NCBI RefSeq assembly: GCF_000718005.1
Contig: NZ_JODV01000001.1
Length of the DNA stretch: 64,000 nt
From: Actinoalloteichus_B caeruleus
Lineage (GTDB): Bacteria; Actinomycetota; Actinomycetes; Mycobacteriales; Pseudonocardiaceae
Reading direction: 5' to 3' (one strand)
Shown piece by piece: positions 59,475-64,000 of this stretch; the stretch's first letter is position 1, and every line of letters starts with the position of its first letter. The position numbers and the translations under genes are program-made. The notes beneath the pieces are model-generated. The model did not search any database and was not told where the DNA came from. It saw nothing but the letters and a program-made list of their open reading frames with translations.

Positions 59475-59618
59475 CGGGCACCGGGCTCGGGGACGCTCAC
59501 CGGCGGTTGTCCCCACCCCGCAGGTTGTCCACAGCTGGCTCCGCTGTCTCCGCCCCCATCGACGCCTTCCTCGTAATCTCGGCCGCGACCAGCGGGTACG
59601 AGCGAGGGGAACAGTGAC

Positions 59619-60284
59619 ATGCGCGGCGGGACGGGACGTGGGGCCAGCTCTCTCTCCTCCTCGGTCTGGCGACGCTGCCGGGCCGCGCTCCCGCCGTGGT
59701 CCGGCCCGCCACGCGCCGTCACCCTGCTCCGGCTCGCCGTGGCCGCCGCGCTGGCCGTGGTGGGCCTCGTGCTCCTCCCCGGGCACGACGTGCCGCATCG
59801 CGAGGGGCGAGCCGACACCGTGACCACGCTCGTGGCGGCGACGGACCTCGCTCCTGGCACGCCCGTCGACGTGAGCGCCGTGCGCGGCGCCCAGTTGCCG
59901 CCCGAGGCGGTCCCGGCCGCCGCGTTGACCGCGCCGGACCAGGCGGCCGGCCGGTTTCCCCTCGTCCCCGTCCAGGCGGGAGAGGTCCTCACCGAGGCGC
60001 GGTTCACGGTGGCCGGGCGTCCCGGCCACATCGCGGTACCCGTCCGCCCGCACGACCCGGCGGTGGTGGACCTCGTCCGCCCCGGAGCCCGGGTGGATCT
60101 GGTCTCACTGGATCCGGGTGGGGCTGGACATGTCCTGGCCACGGATGTCACGGTCGTCTCGGTCGTCGACGCCGACGGCGCGGCCACCCAGGGCTCGTTC
60201 GTCGTGGTGGCCCTTCCCGAGACGCTCGGCCACCAGGTCGCGGCGGCGACGCTCAGGACGCAGATTACGATCACGCTGCGCTGA
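59619..60284 (+). CDS. SAF-domain (CpaB/RcpC-like) membrane-anchored protein
   Basis: 221 residues. One N-terminal membrane helix (about 36-55, LLRLAVAAALAVVGLVLL) follows a basic tail. An SAF domain (about 68-130, TLVAATDLAPGTPVDVSAVR) and a second beta-rich part with VPVRPHDPAVVDLVRPGARV complete it, resembling Flp-pilus assembly protein CpaB/RcpC. No tad pilus genes are nearby. ATG at 59619 is preceded by GAGGGGA. It is probably extracytoplasmic; role unknown. Confidence 0.85.
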   Translation: MRGGTGRGASSLSSSVWRRCRAALPPWSGPPRAVTLLRLAVAAALAVVGLVLLPGHDVPHREGRADTVTTLVAATDLAPGTPVDVSAVRGAQLPPEAVPAAALTAPDQAAGRFPLVPVQAGEVLTEARFTVAGRPGHIAVPVRPHDPAVVDLVRPGARVDLVSLDPGGAGHVLATDVTVVSVVDADGAATQGSFVVVALPETLGHQVAAATLRTQITITLR

Positions 60285-60425
60285 TCATCCGCTCCCCTGC
60301 GTGGTCAAGGGTTGACCCCGTTCGGTGCGCGGGCGATGTTCCCGCCGCGCGCCAGTTGGGCGCGGGATCGGCCTCCCGTCGTGAGCCACCGGACACGACG
60401 ACACCACCAGAACGAAGGAGGGCCC

Positions 60426-60863
60426 GTGCTCAAGGGCTTCAAGGACTTCCTGATGCGCGGCAACGTCGTGGAACTCGCGGTCGCCGTGGTCATCGGCTCC
60501 GCCTTCACGGCGATCGTGACGGCCGTCACCGAGAACCTGATCCAGCCGATCCTCGACGCGGTCGGCCCGGCGGACGTGGGGAATCTCGGGATCAGGATCG
60601 GCACCTCGCCGGACGGCACGCCCATCACCGTCGACTTCGGCGGGGTGATCACGGCCGGCATCAACTTCCTCATGGTCGCGGCCGTCGTCTACTTCATCTT
60701 CGTGCTGCCGATGAACAAGCTCCAGGAACGCCGGCAACGCGGCGAGGAGCCGGCCGCGGCGACCCCGACCGAGCTGGAACTGCTGACCGAGATCCGGGAC
60801 CTGCTGCGCGAGCAGCGGCGCACCGCCGAGGAGGGCGCGGTCCTCGAACGGGACCGGGGCTGA
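60426..60863 (+). CDS. mscL: Large-conductance mechanosensitive channel
   Basis: 145 residues, homopentameric osmotic-release channel. The N-terminal amphipathic helix LKGFKDFLMRGNVVELAVAV leads into TM1 (VIGSAFTAIVTAVTENLIQP). A periplasmic loop is followed by TM2 (FGGVITAGINFLMVAAVVYF, then IFVLPMNKLQ) and a cytosolic helix bundle ending TEIRDLLREQRR. GTG at 60426 has AAGGAGG four bases upstream. Close to the usual 130-150 residues. Confidence 0.96.
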   Translation: MLKGFKDFLMRGNVVELAVAVVIGSAFTAIVTAVTENLIQPILDAVGPADVGNLGIRIGTSPDGTPITVDFGGVITAGINFLMVAAVVYFIFVLPMNKLQERRQRGEEPAAATPTELELLTEIRDLLREQRRTAEEGAVLERDRG

Positions 60864-60930
60864 CACCGACGCGACCGGGGCCGGTGCGCACGGCGGGAGT
60901 CCGTGGACGGCACGCCGGCTCGGAGCGGCA

Positions 60931-60948
60931 CGGCGGGTGTCCCCGCCG
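60931..60948. terminator. Hairpin between convergent mscL and a small gene
   Basis: CGGCGGG (60931-60937) and CCCGCCG (60942-60948) form a 7-bp stem with a 4-nt loop in the 101-bp convergent gap. Confidence 0.45.
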
Positions 60949-60964
60949 GTGCGGGGGTCGCGTG

Positions 60965-61147
60965 TCACCCGCCGTCGTGGTGGGGTGGCCGGTTCTCCCG
61001 GTACCAGTCCTCCGCCGACCGCTCCTGCCAGTAGCGCTCCTGGTCGTCCCGTTCGTCGGACGTCGTGTCGGGGAGGAGTTCTCCGACGACGTCCGCCGGC
61101 CTGGTCACCCGCCGCCGACCACGTTCGGGCCTGTCCCGCTCTGCCAT
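60965..61147 (-). CDS. Small charged conserved protein
   Basis: 60 residues with many charged residues (VTRPADVVGELLPDTTSDER and DQERYWQERSAEDWYRENRP), ending PHHDGG. No domain is known to me, but such a short Arg/Asp/Glu-rich protein near mscL is common in Pseudonocardiales as far as I recall. ATG at 61147 lies six bases after GATACT, so it may be leaderless. No function can be given. Confidence 0.65.
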   Translation of the reverse strand: MAERDRPERGRRRVTRPADVVGELLPDTTSDERDDQERYWQERSAEDWYRENRPPHHDGG

Positions 61148-61420
61148 GCACGCAGTATCCGTCGGGGCCGCCCCGGTGGGGAAACGACCCCGGGAGCACA
61201 TGCCCACGGCGGTCCGCTCCGTAGCCGCCGACCGGCGGCACGCTCGGCCATCCCCCGGTTGCCGCGCCGGGCGGCCCTCGCACCGCGTCCGGCGTTCCCG
61301 TCCGGGCGCCCTCACCCGCTCGAGCGGCTCACGCGGATCAGCGCTCGGTTGCGGGATGATGAGTGGGTGGGCCGCGCCGCCGCGCGCGTCCCGTCATCTG
61401 AGTGTGAGAGGGAGTCATCG

Positions 61421-61627
61421 ATGAACGGTTTCCTGGACAAGGCCAAGGAACTGGCTCAGCAGGCCAGGGAGAAGGCCGCCCAGGGAGTGGACGCCGCCGC
61501 GTCCAAGGTCGACGAGATGACCGGGGGGAAGTACACGGAGCACATCGAGAACGTGAGCAACAAGGTCGAGAACGCGCTCGACCCCAACGCGGGCGACGAG
61601 GGCCAGAACAAGGACGGGCGAGCCTGA
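61421..61627 (+). CDS. MT0933-like antitoxin-family small protein
   Basis: 68 residues, predicted as one long amphipathic helix region: MNGFLDKAKELAQQAREKAA, then VDEMTGGKYTEHIENVSNKV. This matches the MT0933-like antitoxin family (Rv0909 relatives), small proteins widespread in actinobacteria and often encoded without an obvious toxin. ATG at 61421 follows GAGAGGGAG. No toxin-like gene is adjacent, so a toxin-antitoxin role is unproven here. Confidence 0.75.
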   Translation: MNGFLDKAKELAQQAREKAAQGVDAAASKVDEMTGGKYTEHIENVSNKVENALDPNAGDEGQNKDGRA

Positions 61628-61823
61628 CCCGACCTCAGCGCCACGACGCGCGCGGGCCCGCAACGGGCCTCCGCGGTGATGGTGACCCGTGCCCGGCCGG
61701 GCGGGGACGGTGATCGTTCCACCGCTGATCGGCGCGCGAGGCCGGGAGCGGGAAGGTCCCGACGTCTGACCGATTCGACACCGCGCCCACCGCCCGGTCA
61801 GGTGCGGACGGGCGCGGGAAGCG

Positions 61824-61859
61824 GGGAGGGGCCGGCCCCGTCAGCGGCCGGCCCCTCCC
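61824..61859. terminator. 14-bp perfect hairpin between convergent genes
   Basis: GGGAGGGGCCGGCC (61824-61837) and GGCCGGCCCCTCCC (61846-61859) pair perfectly with an 8-nt loop, in the 308-bp gap between the convergent antitoxin-like gene and mog. Likely bidirectional terminator. Nothing else is supported in this gap. Confidence 0.7.
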
Positions 61860-61935
61860 TCCTCGTTCCGGTCCCCTCGGTCCCTCGTCCTCGTTCCCGT
61901 CGAACCGCGTCAGGGCTGGGACGTCCCCGTCGTGA

Positions 61936-62436
61936 TCACGGGGTGTCGAGGCTGGACAGCTCCTCGATCACGTGGGTGACCAGTGGCGTCAACGTGGCCA
62001 TCCCGTCCCGCACGGCGGCCCGCGAACCGGCCAGGTTCACCACCAGCGTGCTCCCCGAGACACCGACCAGGCCCCGGGAGATGCCGGCGTCCACCGCGCC
62101 GGCGGCCAGCCCGGAGGCGCGCAGGGCCTCCGCGATGCCCGGGATCGGCCGGTCGAGGACCCCGAGGGTGGCGTCCGGGGTGACGTCACGGGGGGACACC
62201 CCGGTCCCTCCCACCGTCACGACGACGTCCACCCCACCGATCACCGCCGTGTTCAGCGCGTTGCGGATGTCCACGACCTCACCGGCCACGGCCACCGTGC
62301 CGTCCACGATGAAACCGGCCTCCTCCAGGAGTTCGGTGACCAACGGGCCGATGGAGTCCCCGTGCTCCCCCTGTGCCACCCGGTCGTCGACGATCACGAC
62401 GAGGGCTCGTCCCAAGCGCTGCGGGCTACGTTCCAT
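61936..62436 (-). CDS. mog: MogA/MoaB-family molybdenum cofactor protein
   Basis: 166 residues, MoCF-binding fold. ALVVIVDDRVAQGEHGDSIGPL, VDVVVTVGGTGVSPRDVTPD (the TGGTG-type molybdopterin-binding loop) and GVSGSTLVVNLAGSRAAVRD are the hallmarks. The protein adenylylates molybdopterin before metal insertion. ATG at 62436 lies 7 nt after TACGGT (62449-62444), so the message is probably leaderless. It follows htrA on the same strand, as pepD-moaB2 in M. tuberculosis. Confidence 0.93.
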   Translation of the reverse strand: MERSPQRLGRALVVIVDDRVAQGEHGDSIGPLVTELLEEAGFIVDGTVAVAGEVVDIRNALNTAVIGGVDVVVTVGGTGVSPRDVTPDATLGVLDRPIPGIAEALRASGLAAGAVDAGISRGLVGVSGSTLVVNLAGSRAAVRDGMATLTPLVTHVIEELSSLDTP

Positions 62437-62624
62437 GCGAGTCACCGTAGTGGGCGTGACCGGATCGAAGACCCTGGTGTCCACGATGTCGGTCGCCCAG
62501 ATCTGGTCGTTCACCATCAACTACCACTCTCCGTAACCCAACGTGGGCAAGTCGCCCGAATCTCCGTCAACCCTCCCCCGAGAGTGAACAGATCTTCCCC
62601 GTGGCCCGGCCACGGGCACCGCTC

Positions 62625-64000
62625 TCACCCCACGGTCTCACTGCCCAGGGTGACCTGGATCTCCCGCTCGTCGCCGCCGCCCTGGTTCCGAACGGTCAGG
62701 GTCACCGTCGCACCCGGCTCCTCCGAGCGGACGGCCGCGATCAACGCGTCGCTGCTCTGGATCACCCGGTCGTTCAGCTTGGTGACCACGTCACCCTCCT
62801 CGACGCCGGCCTCGGCGGCGGCGCCGCCGGGGATGACCTGCGCCACGTCGGCCCCGTTCTGCCGGGAATCGACCGCCAGTTGCACCCCGAGGACTGCCCG
62901 GGTCGCCACGCCGTTCTCCCGGAGCTCGTCGGCGATCCGCCGGGCCTGGTCGATCGGGATCGCGAAGCCCAGTCCCACCGATCCCGCCTGACCGGTGCCC
63001 GCGCCGGGGCTGTAGATGGCGGAGTTGATGCCGATGACCCGTCCCTCCATGTCGACCAGGGGCCCACCCGAGTTCCCCGGGTTGATGGCCGCGTCGGTCT
63101 GGATGGCGTCGAGGACGGTGGCCTCCGTGCCCTGCTCGCCGCCCGCCCGCACCGGGCGGTCGAGGGAACTGATGATGCCGCTGGTCACCGTGCCGGTGAG
63201 CCCGAACGGGGAACCGATCGCGACGGCGTCCTGCCCGACGGAGAGGTCGTCGGAACGGCCGAGTTCGGCGGGGGTCAGGTCGGAGACGCCGCTGGCCTTG
63301 ACGACGGCCAGGTCGGACGAGGGGTCGCGGCCGATGATCTCGGCTGGCGCCGTGGTGCCGTCCGCGAACGCCACGACGATCTGCCCGCCCTGGACCGCCG
63401 GTTCGACCACGTGGTTGTTGGTGAGGATCAGGCCGTCGGAACTCAGGACCACGCCGGATCCCTCACCCGCTCCGCTCTGTCCCCGCACCTGGAGTTGGGT
63501 GACGCTGGGCAGCACCTTCTCCGCCACCTGCTGCACGGACCCCTCCGGGGCGTTGCTGGCGTTGCGGGCGGGCGGCTGCTGGTCGAGCGCGCTCACCGAG
63601 GAGCCCCCGCCGGCCCGTTCGCTGACGATCCACCCGGTCACGCCGCCACCGACGGCGCCGGCCAGCAGGGCCAGCGCGGCGACCCCCGCCACCAGCCGCC
63701 CGGTTCCCTTCCCGCGCCCGGCGGCCGCCGGGCGGTGGTGTTCCGGGTTGTTCCCGAAGCCGTGCTCCGGCACGGGCTGGAACGGACCGGGCTGGCCGCT
63801 GCCGCCGTGCGCACCGGAGCTCGCCCCGTACTGGCTGCCCGGGTACTGGTACTGGCCGCCGTGGTGCTGGGCCGAGGACGAGTAGGGCAGCCCGTAGGGC
63901 GTGTAGCGCTGGGGGGTCGGTGACTCCTGCTGGCCGCCCGGCCGTTGGTGGCCGTGTCCGGAGGTGTCCTCCCCGTGACGCGGTGGGGCGGGCTCCCAAC
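62625..64000 (-). CDS. htrA: HtrA/PepD-type serine protease (5' end cut by window)
   Basis: Membrane-anchored trypsin-like protease of envelope stress. The frame is open to the right edge, so the N-terminus lies outside. The visible cytosolic part is rich in Gln, Gly, Pro, Tyr and His (for example TPQRYTPYGLPYSSS), followed by one membrane helix (VAGVAALALLAGAVGGGVTG). The protease domain has the catalytic triad in LTNNHVVE (His), SSDLAVV (Asp) and NPGNSGGPL (Ser). A C-terminal PDZ domain (VLGVQLAVDSRQNGADVAQV, then GVEEGDVVTKLNDR) follows. It degrades or refolds misfolded exported proteins. mog follows downstream. Confidence 0.95.
   Translation of the reverse strand, partial: WEPAPPRHGEDTSGHGHQRPGGQQESPTPQRYTPYGLPYSSSAQHHGGQYQYPGSQYGASSGAHGGSGQPGPFQPVPEHGFGNNPEHHRPAAAGRGKGTGRLVAGVAALALLAGAVGGGVTGWIVSERAGGGSSVSALDQQPPARNASNAPEGSVQQVAEKVLPSVTQLQVRGQSGAGEGSGVVLSSDGLILTNNHVVEPAVQGGQIVVAFADGTTAPAEIIGRDPSSDLAVVKASGVSDLTPAELGRSDDLSVGQDAVAIGSPFGLTGTVTSGIISSLDRPVRAGGEQGTEATVLDAIQTDAAINPGNSGGPLVDMEGRVIGINSAIYSPGAGTGQAGSVGLGFAIPIDQARRIADELRENGVATRAVLGVQLAVDSRQNGADVAQVIPGGAAAEAGVEEGDVVTKLNDRVIQSSDALIAAVRSEEPGATVTLTVRNQGGGDEREIQVTLGSETVG

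Overview
The window is very GC-rich DNA (mostly about 70-75% G+C) from an actinobacterium, most likely one of the Pseudonocardiales. Signs include an RpfB-type resuscitation-promoting factor, actinobacterial protein O-mannosyltransferase, SepX/GlpR, gephyrin-like MoeA, an XRE/DUF397 pair, WYL and TetR regulators, and many GTG/TTG starts. Many start codons lie 6-8 nt after a TANNNT -10 hexamer, so many transcripts are probably leaderless.

Two ends of the window carry a conserved housekeeping block. Left (1-10.4 kb): rsmA (partial), rpfB, tatD, metG, pabB, a VOC protein, rsmI and pmt. Right (54.1-64 kb): tRNA-Ala(CGC), sepX/glpR, a rimJ-like acetyltransferase, moeA/glp, galU, 5-formyl-THF cyclo-ligase, an FmdB zinc ribbon, a SAF protein, mscL, two small proteins, mog and htrA (partial). 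From memory this matches the order of M. tuberculosis Rv0983 to Rv1010. Here the block is opened between pmt and tRNA-Ala by about 43.6 kb of accessory genes.

The accessory region is a series of small regulator-plus-effector loci: TetR/FAD monooxygenase (10.5-12.4 kb); an ABC-2 pair (12.5-14.5 kb); a YtrA-type GntR/ABC operon (14.5-16.5 kb); TetR/DrrAB-like exporter (17.0-19.7 kb); LysR/PhzF (20.0-21.8 kb); a HEAT-like protein facing a DUF4303-like protein (21.9-24.8 kb); an iron-siderophore ABC importer under a DtxR/IdeR box (24.9-28.9 kb); TetR/MFS (29.0-31.1 kb); DUF998/TetR (31.4-32.7 kb); XRE-DUF397 with a divergent small gene (33.0-34.6 kb); WYL/VOC (34.9-36.4 kb); an ABC-2 exporter with its own DesK/NarL-type two-component system (36.9-40.5 kb); SDR/TetR (41.0-42.6 kb). 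Several intergenic regions hold near-perfect inverted repeats sitting on recognisable promoters.

The most unusual locus is a five-gene, one-strand operon at 43.0-53.4 kb, next to the 3' end of tRNA-Ala. In transcription order it encodes: an HTH-N6-methylase-specificity-like fusion whose catalytic motif IV reads VPPF instead of NPPF; intact HsdM; HsdS with unusually low G+C; HsdR; and a soluble Hanks-type Ser/Thr kinase with a repeat-rich C-terminus. This looks like a type I restriction-modification system extended by a probably inactive methylase-like protein and a kinase. No homology searches or computations were run; family names rest on motifs read in the translations.
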